In this document: piece by piece, positions 1 to 22,459 of the stretch
How positions within the stretch are numbered: the stretch's first letter is position 1
Layout of the letters: each line of letters opens with the position of its first letter
Source of the DNA: Coturnix japonica
Taxonomy: Eukaryota > Chordata > Aves > Galliformes > Phasianidae
Assembly: GCF_001577835.2 (NCBI RefSeq)
Contig: NC_029541.1
Span: 3,901,141 to 3,965,140 of the forward strand
Direction of reading: 5' to 3'
Length of the DNA: 64,000 nucleotides
The notes under the pieces: generated by a model
Databases searched by the model: none
Told to the model about the DNA's origin: nothing
The model's input: the letters and a program-made list of their open reading frames with translations, nothing else
Program-made: the position numbers and the translations under genes

Positions 1-2430
1 ACAGCTGAAACCAGGGCTCAAATTCAACTTTCTTTTTTTTTTTTTTTAAATGAGGATTTCATTTCACATTTAGTCAAGTTTTATCCACTGTCTGGCCAGA
101 CTGTCCCATCCCAGGAGCCTTATGTCTGTATGAAGGGAGAACCTGGAAGTCAGCCTAAAAGAGAGACTAGAATTGATGCCTTCTGCACTGAGCCAGTGAT
201 TCGGAGGAGCTCCTTTGGGCTCATGGATGATGGGAACAGGATGGGCACACATGATGTGCTCCCACTCCTAACCAGGAACTCAAAAGGATCTGCACGGAGG
301 AGCGGATCTTACCTGCAGGAGCTGTGCAGACACCCTCACATCTTCCCATAGGAATGGAACAGAATGGAACAGAAGGGGAAAAAACAGTAATAATGATAAA
401 AAGGAAGTGCAAGGAGCCGTCAGGGCCTGTCTTTATAAAACTTCATATTGTATGAGGTGATTTACATCAGCTGGCAAGCCTGGGTGTCATCTGTTCTGTA
501 TGCAGCGAGCCATAACCAAGGCTTGTCTTGTTTATCCTAGCGGTGATCAGCATTTCACACAGTCCAAGCTGTGATGAGAAACTCCCCTGAACTACCCAGA
601 GTGACCTGGATTCTGTTCTAACAGAGAAGAGAGCAGAAGAACCAGCGAGGAATAAGGCACAGCTCACAGACTGTGGTCATGGATGCACAGGAAGCTTTGT
701 GGTACCATGAGACAGTGCAGGCAGCTGGGCTGAGCCTCTGCCCCTCATCTCCAGCTGAGATGTTTGCTCTCCCACAGGGCCCAGACCTGCCCCTATAACC
801 TTTCTTGCCATGTCAAGGCCTTAGGAGTCACATCTGAAACCAAAAATAACCTTTACGGTGCAGAGGTTATCTTCTTCAGGAGGTCTTCTGATCCCTCAGC
901 CATCTAAGTAACGGGGTCAAAGTGTTTGGGTTCGGGGTAGAAATATGAGTAAAGGTTGGGTATGCTGTGCTAAAGTTAGAACTACAGCCTCTTTAAGCTG
1001 AAGGGCTGGAGGCAGGCAGGCCTGCTCCCCAGTTTTTAGCTGGGAAATGAGTGATTCACACAGAGACTTTCAATGTGTTCATTCTGCCTTGGTCTGCTCA
1101 AAGCAAGACTGCCAAGCATGCCAGGAACTTTGCAGCTCAGGGCACTTGCCAAGATCTGCCTCGTAAAGCAGATACCTCTGAGTGAGCTGCCCAAAAAGCC
1201 TACGGACAAGCCCTGCTAGAAAATGATCTACAGTCATTTTACATACAGATCTCCATTAAGACTCCTTCAGGATCTGAACGTGGAAGCTCGAAAGTGCACT
1301 CCTTGCTGTTACACCTGTGAGCTGCTAATGGCAGCCTGCATTCAGGAGACCCTCAGAAGGTTCTTCTCTCATGTTGCTCCTATTCATCTCCCACAGATTC
1401 CTCCAGGACCACTTAAACCATCCTCTGCTCCAGAACTCAATGAAGATCAATGCGCCCTTCATTAAGATCTGAACTGCTTTCTAGGAACAAATTGTTGCAG
1501 ATAACAACTATAGGGGAGGGAAAAAAATCCCTAACAAGCCCAGAAGAGCCTTGCTTTTACACATCTGTGCTGTGATTCTAAACCTCCCCCTTTGCAACAG
1601 GCAGCAAATAGTGCAGCTCTGCAACACAAGGAGTTTTATACATAGCACAGAGCAAACTCCTTTGCTCTCAGCTGGTGACGTTCCTCTGTTCTGCTCAGGG
1701 AAGGAAGAAAGGAAAACAAAACCCAAACGCACACAAGCTCACAAAGGCCACTCACCTTGATGTGAACAGCAGGTAACCTCAGAGCCAAGGTGGAATTCCT
1801 GCGATGCTGAGGATGCTGAGAGCGGCTGCAATGCTCGGTGAGAACAGCGGGGGGATCCGCTGTGCAGTAAAAGCAAAGTCCTGCAGACTCGAGGCTGAAC
1901 GTCTGCAACTCACAGCTCTGGGTTGAGACACACGGGGCAGCATCTCCCTGCAGCAGGAGGCAAAAAGCTTCATCCCACCCTGTGCACCTCCATGTGCAGA
2001 AAGGAGCCAGCAAAGGGAGCTGAGAAGCTGAAGTTCAGCAGCATGATTTGTTACCTCTGTTTTGAAGTGCTTGACCAGAGCTGCACTGCGGTGTGGGGAG
2101 CTCTGCTGTTATCAACAGTCTGTATTGCAGTTCCTTACATAGAAAACAGGTTGAACTCTGAAAACCAGAGGTCTGCCATCACATTATAGGAGCCATGTAC
2201 CTAAAGCACATTTAATGTGTGGTTCAGGACTCCTGGGGCAGGAGAAGAGCCGATAGGGCACAACTTCAGAAGGGTGAGATACACAACAAAGACCAAACAA
2301 AGGGCAGTGGGCACAGAAATACCTCGATGGCTGATCTCACTCATGGAACACCAGGTGAGGTGTGTGCTGAGCTCTCTGTAATCCAGCTGTGTGATCCGTC
2401 ATGAAAGAAACAACCCAAGAATTCACAGAG
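1..2430. other. Left flank with no recognised gene
   Basis: I see no exon of a known family here on either strand. Open frames are short and lack conserved motifs. A poly-T tract lies near 32-47. In vertebrates AMPD1 normally follows NRAS on the same strand, so its 3' end may lie to the left, but no AMPD1 coding exon is visible. Part could be distal NRAS 3' UTR. Confidence 0.5.
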
Positions 2431-5041
2431 TTTATTCTTTAAAAAAAAAGTTATTGAAGAAGCAAAATAATTTACTTCCATTCAGACCAACAGAGACGCA
2501 TTTCTGAAAGCAGGTGATTAGACCAAGTTACAACGAGTTAGCCCTTGGATGAAACAAAAACCATCCAGATCTCAACAGTTTCCAGCAATCCTGGAGGCTG
2601 CATAGGATTTAGGCTCGTGGAGTAATGAAGGACCATGCACAGAAACAGAACGTGATTCAAACCTTCATTGATCTCCCTCCCCCCCACAGGTCCAAAGCTG
2701 CTTGAAATCCAGTTCTTTGTAAATCACTGCAGTGCACTCACAAGACACGATACATAAGCATCACCGTCACTATTCCAGTCTTATTGGTGACAATAAGAAC
2801 AAAATCTGAGCAATGTTTGTTTGTTAATCAGACCACGGAGTTGGGGCGCTCACATTAACACACCACAATGCTACAACCCCAGCAGTTGCTCTCAGCCAGC
2901 AGAAACAGATATTTAGTTCAGTTATTTGCACTGGGAGTTGTTGAACAAGGTTGTTTAGGGGCTGTTCTACTCAGGACAGAGGGGTTAAATGGGCACAAAC
3001 ACAGCGCGGTGCTGCTAGATCTAAATAAGAACATTTGGACTAAATCTAAATCCACCATTATTAGGATTCTGCCCCATTTCACCTGCAGGCTTTAGATTGC
3101 CTTCAAATGAACCCAAGCCACAGCCAGTGCTATGGCTGCAATCCCATAATGCTTCCCAACACTCAGCAGGTCACTGGAAAATCATGTTTTATGTAAAAAC
3201 ACTGTGTCTTAAATTCATATCGGTGCCATCAGTCCAGGATAAAATGAATTCTGAAACACCCATCTGGAGCATCACAGGTAGTTACACAGATCGATCCTCT
3301 GCACCCCAAGAACATTAAGAGCACAGTCAGTGGAGGAAAGAGCATGAAAAGCAACACTTTATTTTCCCAGTATTCACTTACTTCCAATTTCAGTTTTGAA
3401 AATACAGGAAACTGACTGCAACACACTGAGATGACGCCTCTCGTAACGCCTACAGCTCCTATTGCCCCAGCGGGATGAACGCTGCCTCTGCTGGCTGATG
3501 GCTCCTTGTTCTCTCACCCAGGAACCCAACAGCACAGAACAGAACCCAGCACTGCAGGCACAAGAACTGAGAAGGCCGCGGTGCTCAGGGAGCTGGTGGC
3601 TGCTGGTGTCACCCAACCCCATGGGGTGACAGTGCTGCGATGTGGGAGGAAATCACCCAGCTCACACAGCACTTGGGTCCTACCTGGAGGCTGTTACAGC
3701 AAACCCAGAACTGCCATCAGAGCGTTGCGCATCTTCAGTGCAGACACCACTGAACTCCCTTCCTCATTTTGCAGGGATGCTGCAATCAGAAATCAGCTCA
3801 GTGCTCTGTCAGGGCTCAGCGCCTCCTCCACTCCGCCTGGACACCTTAAATCTGTCACAACCATTGACCCAATTACAGTCAAGCTCAACTCCCAGACCCC
3901 TCCCGTGATAAGGAAGGAGGCTCTGGAGAAAATAACTCAGAGTAATTTGCAAGTTACAGACAGAGCTGAGGAGCAGCTGCCCAAAGGAACCTCCAGTTTC
4001 TCAATTCAGTATCTGTCCATAAGAAATGGTCTGTAAATATCGGCAGTTACGTTAAAATGAACGGCTCGTTAATTTGGTCCAACCGGAAAGAGATCCAAAT
4101 GCTGTAGAAAAGCAGTTCAGAACATACCCAGATCCACACACAAAGAGGTGCAGGGATCCATTCTGATGGACTAAGAACAGGTGTGGCCTCCCTAATTCAA
4201 GAGTCTCACAAACATTTGATCCATCTGCCAGGCTGCAAATTCCATCTGAGTGTCCTGCCATGAGTAAAGATCACCCACACACAACCTGCCTGCGGAGACA
4301 ACGAGCACCCAGGAGATTCATCCTTGGGGTTCTCCTCAGCCCAAGGGAGCAGCGTCCAGCCTTCAACCTTTGGAGCAAACAGGCACTTAAGATAGCGAAG
4401 ATTTCTCCTTTTATTACAGAAAAACCAAGGATCGGTTGCTCGGTTCAATGATCCTCCTGGCACAATGAGATGCTGCAGATACACCGTGTGGATGTGCAGA
4501 CAGCAGATCCGATTGGTGACAAACCTTTATAATGGCAAAATGACTTCTGCTGCTCCTCTGACCACACCGCAAATCTGAATCCAATGCAAAGGGGTCAAAC
4601 GCCACTTGGAGCTTTTACTCTGGAGGTAAAATGATCTTTTTCACAGCATTTAGTCTCTGTAATTCACTGTTCTTGTGACTGGTTTTCTTCTTGAACAAAC
4701 CCAGACGACACAGCTAGAAAAGAATCCCAGTACACCAAGAGATATGAGCGCTCTGTGAGCTGAGCAAGGAGGTAGATACCAGAGATGTTGCCTTCAGATG
4801 GAGCACAGAAAAGGATCCTGTGCTAATTAACTGGTACCAAGAGTCTGGTCGCTGGCACCAAAATACTGCAGGGCATCAGCATGAGACACAATACAGTAGC
4901 ATCGAGACTTGTCCAGCAGCTACATCTGAACCTGGCATCTGGAATAGAAAGGTGCCTCTAATTAGCTTCTATACTGATCTTTACTGTGCTTATCAACAGC
5001 TGGAAGGCTCACAGACAAGGAAAAAAGCAGAGCTCACCTTA
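2431..5041 (-). other. NRAS: Probable NRAS 3' UTR with several poly(A) signals
   Basis: This stretch lies directly after the NRAS stop in the minus direction. Canonical AATAAA signals on the minus strand are at 4410-4415, 3358-3363 and 2431-2436, giving possible 3' UTRs of about 0.65, 1.7 and 2.6 kb. Mammalian NRAS is known to make short and long mRNAs from alternative poly(A) sites, so multiple ends are expected. Which sites are used cannot be told from sequence. No other gene is seen; the plus-strand open frame 3506-4036 has no recognisable domain. Confidence 0.5.
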
Positions 5042-6770
<1,729 letters not shown>

Positions 6771-6844
6771 GGTTGTTATGATGGTGGTTGTGGTTGTGTG
6801 GAGGCGACGCCCAACAACAGAGACACGGGGAGGAGAAAAGCGTT

Positions 6845-8093
6845 GTTCAAAATCAGTAAAACTTTATTCTATTTCCATTCTTTGCCATTAACAGAAAACC
6901 AAAAAAAAAAAAAAAAAAAAAAAACAAAAAAAAAAAAAAAAAACCAACTTGGAGAAAAGCAAATGTTTTTTTTTTTTTGTTTGTTTTACAAAGATAAACG
7001 CATCTCCCAGAGAGAAAAAACCCTACATTGAGAATAGAGGTAACATGGAACGAAAGGAAATGAACCACAGTACGGCCTCTATCCCAGGGAGGAACTGCTG
7101 ATCGTTGGGCTCTAACGCTCAGATCGTTCCGTTCTCTTGATAAAGTGTGACCGGGGTCGGGGGGGGAAGCACACAGACATCGACTATTTCACCTTGATGA
7201 GTTTCAATACAGCTATGAAAGCCTAAGGGTTGATTCTCGTACAGTACAAGGGGTGCCGGCTGCAAAGAACAAAATATACGGGTTCACTTCAGGCACAATT
7301 GTCTGTCTTTGTAAGTTGAAATCAGTCGAAGGGTTTTGAAGCTGCAGTGTTCGAACAAAGGAAATCGAGTTTAGAAGCTGCAGTGTTCGAAGCAGCAGCA
7401 GATTTGTGCATTGTTTTAAATATATTTAAATGACCACACTGATGGCACGCCTCGGCCTTATGGGATTCTGCACTGCAGCCATTCCACAACGCTGCAAAAT
7501 AAAGAGGCTTTTCATTGAGCTCTAACGCAACTTCGCTGGCTAAAGGAGTCAAATTAAAGGAAACAGGAAAACAAAGTCACATCCAGCCATCGGCTCAAAG
7601 CTCTCAATGTTCAGAGAGATTTTCTATCAACCCGGACTCAGTCCACCCCTCCTATGGTCCTCAGTGAGCTTTCCACATCCACTTCGAAGGAAAGACGTAA
7701 CGCAACTGAGTACTAAGGCATAGTAAAATACCTTGGCCAAGGTAACAAAGAAAGCAAAGGTCAATGTAGTGCAGAATTCCATAAGGTCTACCAGAGCTGT
7801 CTATAATGTTTACTCACATAGGCAATGTAGATTTGCAGTTACCAGTTGCGTTAAATGCACCATTCAAAACAAGCTTCTAAAATGTGATACTATAAGGCGC
7901 CACCTTAAAGTTCTCCAGAATGCAACTGTGCATAATTTTAAAATGGTTTCATAAATTTATTTTAAACATAACATGAGAAGGTGTTAAAACTGGTGTAATA
8001 GCTTCTGAAAATCGGGAAGGGATGAATAGGGAGATATTCAGTACCCTTCATCAGCCCCCACCACTGTCGTCCCTCAGGCATTGGCTTTGTTGA
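6845..8093 (-). other. CSDE1: CSDE1 3' UTR with poly(A) signal
   Basis: About 1.25 kb from the CSDE1 stop to the minus-strand AATAAA at 6863-6868; cleavage is expected near 6845. Just inside the UTR, 6901-6943 is almost pure A on plus (U-rich in the mRNA), broken by a single C near the middle and a second short A/T tract after it. No coding exon is seen here. Confidence 0.75.
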
Positions 8094-16914
<8,821 letters not shown>

Positions 16915-18332
16915 CTATTCAAAAGAAAACAGCAGAAAATAAACCAAGAGCAAGCCATAAACATAACATCACAACAGACACAAAGAGCTTATGGGAGTTA
17001 TTGTAGTAAGTAAATTCTAAATGTTTGTTGTTGTATTTTTTTTAAATAGAATATAGAAATGGGAAGTTGCCTAGCCCTTAGAAAATGATCCTTACAGCTC
17101 AGACTGGCATCACACATTGCACATTAGCGCCTGTCACCATCACATACAAACCCTCATCTTTGGAAGGAGGCAGTCCCTAGGACAATCAAAGAAAGGAAGA
17201 GGCCCGTGTGGGAAGGCAACAGCTGACATGTTTGATTTTAAGCCATCTTAGAGTTCAAAACAGTTTTTGAAATTAAACCAGCCCTGCAGGTAAAACAACT
17301 GGGGGAAGGGAATGAGATGTACTATTAAACTCATCTGCTGAATAACAGGCTGATGGTTTTGCCTATTACGAAAGCTCTCATCAGTGCTACAAATGCTTTT
17401 TGTGAGTCATGGGCAAAATCAACTCTTCACATCTCCAGTGTAAGCTAAGCACACAAACACACACAAGTAACAGCTTACTAACAAATCTACCTCAAACCAA
17501 GTTCAGAATGGCCAAGCTCAAGGTTAGAAAACAACACTACTAACTCCTGCTCAAACCACTACTGCTCATTATTGCTGACCACAGATCAGCTAAAGCTGGA
17601 CAGCTTAAGTTCAAGGAGGGATACGCTTCCCAGGATGGCACTAACATCTGCTGTAGAAAGAAAGATAGGAAATGATAGAATCAGCAGGCTTTCTAGATGC
17701 TTGCCATGTTGCTACAGCTGTTCAAACAAATCGAGTGCAACAAAAAACTACATATAAATCAACTGGAAATAAAAAACAACTTCGCAAAGTGCTACATACA
17801 GAAAAATGGAAGTACTGTCATAGAAGTGTTCTCTAAGAAACACCCAGCAGAACAGTTCTTTACAAACCTTCTAGGAATAGCCTACAACGCATTAATGCAC
17901 AAACAAGACTTGCTCAGACCTGAAATGTAATGACTGAGTACTGAACCACAACCAGCTGTGGTGTTGACTATTAGCAGTTTACTCACAGCAGCTGACCCAT
18001 CAATTAACAAAAGCTATTATCTCCAATGCTTGGGGAAAAAAACCAAAACAACAAACTGTATTAAAGATTTAAAGCAAACTAAACAGACATTGCAAACCAA
18101 TGAAAACAGTGTAAGCTTTGGAAGGAAAAAGGGATTGCAATCACAACACTGCTACTAGAATAGAGACACAAATGAGAGGCACTCTAGGGTTATAAAACAA
18201 GCATTGTTAAACAGATCTGTAACACAGGTACCACTAATTCAATCAAACCAACACATTTCTCATTAAACACAGCCTCCTGTTGTTTGCTATTAAGTTTGGA
18301 AGAATATATAACTATAGAGCATGTGTACGAAC

Positions 18333-18417
18333 CTCGCAGTGATATTCAAATATTGCACTTTCAGTAGTATTAGCCGATTCTTCTGCTTCAGTACGAAGTT
18401 TCAAAGGATGAAGACTG
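18333..18417 (-). other. CSDE1: Candidate CSDE1 upstream exon (85 nt)
   Basis: On the minus strand an AATAG acceptor follows a long pyrimidine-rich tract (18420-18480), and a GAG|GTTCGT donor ends the segment. The frame that would join the CSDE1 ATG is open across it (SLHPLKLRTEAEESANTTES, then AIFEYHCE) but contains no Met. It may be a 5' UTR exon or part of an N-terminal extension. The donor is weak and there is no transcript evidence. Confidence 0.45.
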
Positions 18418-18605
18418 CTATTGACACAGAGAGAGAAAAGGAGAAAGATAGAAAGAAAAAAAGAGAGAGAGAGAGAGCACACTAATAAAGAATACAAGCG
18501 CTGCTGCCCTGGGCAGTTTCAATACAGCACTGGAGAAAACAAAGACTACTAGCAGCGTTGGGACGTGCTCTTCTGAAGCTGTTGAGTAGGCACAAACTTC
18601 TGGTT

Positions 18606-18746
18606 TCAGATCAAGCCTTGTGTCTTCAGTGTAGGTTTCCTCTTCTTTGGTCTTGAGTTGTTGTTACGATGCGGTATATTCTTTTCCTGATCTGAACTTG
18701 AAGCAGCAGTTTCAGGTGGTAAATTCTGTTCTGTTTCACTTCATAC
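18606..18746 (-). other. Exon-like open segment upstream of CSDE1 start
   Basis: A strong acceptor (C/T tract of about 20 nt ending CTCTCCAG) directly precedes 18746 on the minus strand. One frame is then open to a TGA at 18606-18608 and has a protein-like composition: EQNLPPETAASSSDQEKN, then a basic cluster RPKKRKPT. It has no in-frame Met and no clear donor. It could be a 5' non-coding or alternative CSDE1 exon. Confidence 0.35.
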
Positions 18747-20639
18747 TGGAGAGAGAGAAAAAAGAAACAAGTGCACTAAAGTACAATGTTAACACAAGTC
18801 AGACACCAGCCCTACGTGTTCCTATGAACGGGTGCAAATCCCCTACCTTGATACCACAGGTTTGATTCAGTTTATGTTCAATAAATCCCATGGATTTATT
18901 TTGTATTCCCATTTTCAGTTCTGGTTTCCCAAGAAACTCTACCTCCACGCAGTGATACACCACTTCTAATTTTAAATGCTTCAGATGCAGTTACACATTC
19001 CAGGAAAGGTCCCAGTTTGTACCAACTAGAACAGCAACTTCATTTGGATGCAAGCTGATTTCCCCAGTGTCATGAACCACTCGCTACTTCTCAGCTCTCA
19101 GTTTCCTTCAGTGAACTCTGAAGATGGAACTGTGTACTTGGATAAAGGAAAAGACAAACTTATGTGACTACAAAGACACCCTAACACTTATTGCAGAGAG
19201 AAGGCCAACTGTAGTCAGTCAATACAGGGAACAGTTCTGAAGCCCCAGAGCATACAAAGGATGTATGCAAACTCAACACCTGTTCTTCACAGAAGTATTT
19301 CAAAGGCATCTTTCTCCACTGAAAACATCTTCCCCATCACTCTCAGAACAACTCTGGGCTGAATAAATCCTGCCATATTGTTACAAATACACTAAAACTA
19401 AACGAGGGCAGAAATCTATGACCCAGTACAAACCAGCACAGGCTTGCAGTGAAGAACTCAACTGTAAAACACTGAAATAAGGCAATGCAAAAATAGAAGA
19501 CTCAGCACTGTTCTCACATATCTCCCTCTTAATATTTCAGCAACCTTTATCACAGTCTATTCCAGGATAAGATAAACACCCCTCAACCAAGCTTAATGGA
19601 AATGAAGCAGGCACACGGTGCTGCACAGGAACTGCACAGACCTGGCATTGTTAATATCTGCACTTCTCCCTTATCTATTCAGACCATTATCATCACAACT
19701 CTTCCAACACTACAACTTACATCACGTTTTGTATCTTTCAGGGCATGGAATGTATGACATTATGTATAAAGACTAAAATACTTCAGTCTGCTCAAAGATA
19801 ACTAAAGGAACTTTTGTAACTGCATAAAGCATCAGCTCATCAGCTTGCTCCCTAAAAGCAGGTTGGACTCAATAACAAATGTTTACTATATTTATGTCAT
19901 TATAAAAAAGAAGAGGGGGAAAAAAAAAAGCAGGGATATCAATGCTGCAGAAGTTAAGTAAAAATTAGTGCGTGTATACCTCAAATTCTTTACTTTTTAA
20001 TGCAGCTACTATAAATACTTCACATGGTAAACACGCTGAGCAGGTGCCCAGCCCCCACGTCACACCGGGTTCTGCATTTGTGTATCTACAGCAGAAATGG
20101 TTTGTGCAAGGACGAGGAGGAGGCAGGGCCGGAGATGGGCTGCTCTTAAAGCTCTTCCATTGTGGGTTCTGCTAAACAACATGTCACACAGAGCTGCTCA
20201 CAGCTTGAAATGCACACATGGACTCACAGCAAAGGCTGCCAGCTGACAGACACTGCTTTGCTTCCCATTTACTCCACAAACACAGGCTTGCATCCCCAGT
20301 AACACACATCCCACAGACCTAAAGCTCAGGCTAATGCTCTTTTATACGCAGCCAAACCTAACGAAAACAAAACATTGTGTTTTTAGTGTGTGCACAGCTA
20401 TCGGGGATCGCTGGGAAGTCAACGTCGCCATCTGAGAGGACAAGTGAGGAGCCGTGTGCTGCCTCCTGAACAATGCACGGCAGCACTGACACGGCTTGGA
20501 GATTAAAAAGAACTAGAAGAATAAACTTAGGGCCGTTTTTGTGCATTTTAACAACAACCCTGAAAAGAGACAAAATAAGCAGAGCAGTAAAGGCAGAGGG
20601 AGCGTTATTGGAAGGACTGGGAGCTGTGTGTGTTGTAAG

Positions 20640-21640
20640 GCCGAGGCCCACAGCGCCGTGAAGCTCCGGGAGCGGCCGCTGTGCGCCCCGAGCTGCCCAA
20701 GATGGAGGATGGAGGCCGAGGGGCGGCGCCGACAGCGGGGGCTGCCACGGCCACAGCGTGACGGAGCGGGGCAGAGCCGGGCCCGGCCGCCTCCAGGGCG
20801 GGCAGCGAAGGGAAGGAGGCAGGAGGGGAGGAGGGAGGAGGTTGTGGAGGAGGGGCCAGGCCGCCCGCACACAAAGGGGGGCGATGGCGGCCGCTCCCCC
20901 GCACACAAAGGGACGGAGCCCGGCTCTGCAGCGGGCGGGGCCTGGCGCACAGCACGCCGGGAGCCGCGCTCCGCCGGCCCGTCCCCGCAGCCCCCGCGGC
21001 CTGTCGGGACCCGTCGGGCCCCGCAGTCCGACCCGGCACCGCCCCCGGCCGGGCCGAGGCCCCCGACCCGCCGCTCCCGTCAGGCCCCGCCCCGCTGCCC
21101 GCCGGGACCCGGCCCACACGGCGGGGCGGCTGCTGCCCGCGGGACGCCGGGAAACGTAGTGCGCCATGGGCCGCGCCATGGGCCGGCCCGAGCCCGGCGG
21201 AGCTTCAACCCGGCAGCCACAGGCCGCGGCCCGGCCCGGCCCCAGCCCCACATCCCCACACGCAGCGCTGCCGGGGGGAGGCCCCGCGCGGCTTCGCCCC
21301 ACCGACAGCGCCGCGACGGGCCGCGGCCGGGCCGACAGATCGAGGGCTCCCCCCGGCTCTGAGGCCGCTCCCCTCGGGCTCCGTGTCCCTTAAGCCCCGC
21401 GGGCACCGAACCCCGCAGCGCCGGGCGCCCCCGGCCGGGCGGACTCACCCCAACAGCTCAGCGCCCCCGCTCCAGCGCCGCCATGAGCAGCACGGCACCG
21501 CACGTAGGAACTAATCCCGGCCTCTCGCGAGATCGCGGGGCGGGGCCGCGCCTGCGCCCTCACGGCCACCGGCGGCAGCACGGTGCGCATGCGCAAAAGC
21601 CAACGGCACCGCCATAGCGCGGGATCCACGTGGGACGGGG
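20640..21640 (-). promoter_or_regulatory. CSDE1: CSDE1 CpG-island promoter
   Basis: Very GC- and CpG-rich block with no TATA box. It contains a TCTCGCGAGA element (21523-21532), a full NRF1 palindrome TGCGCATGCGCA (21584-21595) and an E-box CACGTG (21627-21632). On the minus strand a donor GTGAGT follows 21449, so the non-coding first exon is about 21449-21530. The island extends far downstream into intron 1. Long open frames across it on both strands are compositional artefacts. Confidence 0.8.
21458..21484 (-). CDS. Upstream ORF in CSDE1 first exon (8 codons)
   Basis: An ATG in strong context (gctcATGGCG) opens MAALERGR and stops before the exon 1 donor at 21449. If transcription starts near the TCTCGCGAGA element, this uORF is in every CSDE1 mRNA using that start. 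CSDE1 5' leaders are known to regulate their own translation, so a uORF here is plausible but unproven. Confidence 0.45.
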   Translation of the reverse strand: MAALERGR

Positions 21641-21679
21641 CGACGGGACAGCATTGATACAATACAGAATACAGCACAA

Positions 21680-22459
21680 AAATGGCTGTAAATTGCTTTA
21701 TTCCATCTTAAAATAGTCTAGGAAAGAAGTCTGTACAATGCTCCTCAACAGGAGTCCCATATATCAACTAAACACCTTTATCTGCATAATCCAAATAGAC
21801 TCATAACACACACAGTTGCTTTATCTATCAAAACTAAGTAAAAACAGCATCAAAAAGTAACAGTGACAATTGGGTGTCATTGAATTACATTGAAAACAGC
21901 ATGAAAATGCCACTGAGAGCATCACAATATCAATATAATATATATATATATATATTATATAATATATATTATATATATAATATTATATATAATATATATT
22001 ATTATAATATAATATAATATTAATGTGAGCAAATACTGAGGGTTGGGTCCTCAAAGCCAAAGCTCCACTGTGCAGGCAGAGCAAGGTATCAACTTGTTAT
22101 AACATAGACTTCAATTCTTCTTCCTTCTAGCAAATACAACATCCAGGAGCTGTATTGTGTTCCCCATATCAGGCAGTTCTAAGTGACAGCTGGAATTGCC
22201 GAGGAAAGCTTATGGAAGTAACACTCGTGAGATAAACTGCCACAAAAGAGCCGGCACCAAAAGCACTTGGTTCACTTGGTTGATAATACAGAGCAGCAAT
22301 ACAAGCCTTTGCCATCAGGAGTGTGTGATTGCAGAGTAACACAGGGCACACATTGGGATAGATGGAACATGTGAAACACCTGAAGAACAAGTTACAGATC
22401 GTCCTTTGTTGGGTGGCTTCAGAACAGTCTCTGAAGTCAAGGTTTGGGTGTGTTGTGAT
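21680..22459 (-). other. SIKE1: SIKE1 3' UTR with poly(A) signal
   Basis: Runs from the SIKE1 stop to a minus-strand AATAAA at 21697-21702, with cleavage expected around 21680. It contains the TA-rich tract 21926-22023. It ends only about 150 bp before the probable CSDE1 transcription start. Confidence 0.7.
21926..22023. repeat. (TA)n / TATAATA low-complexity tract
   Basis: About 98 bp of TA, TAATA and TATTA units inside the SIKE1 3' UTR; in RNA it can fold on itself. Confidence 0.95.

Noticed and set aside
70-252. Short minus-strand frame as a possible AMPD1 last exon
   Set aside because: Its residues do not resemble the AMPD1 C-terminus; position alone is not enough.
3506-4036. 176-codon plus-strand open frame
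   Set aside because: Antisense to the probable NRAS 3' UTR, no recognisable domain and no conserved splice structure.
6901-6956. Long A tract as the tail of a processed retrocopy
   Set aside because: No gene-like sequence precedes it and no target-site duplication is evident; it fits a U-rich tract in the CSDE1 3' UTR.
20358-21302. 314-codon minus-strand open frame across the CSDE1 CpG island
   Set aside because: Pro/Arg/Ala/Gly-rich, overlapped by equally long frames on the other strand; a product of GC-rich sequence lacking stops.
20541-21362. 273-codon plus-strand open frame across the same island
   Set aside because: Same compositional artefact, antisense to the CSDE1 promoter, no conserved domain.
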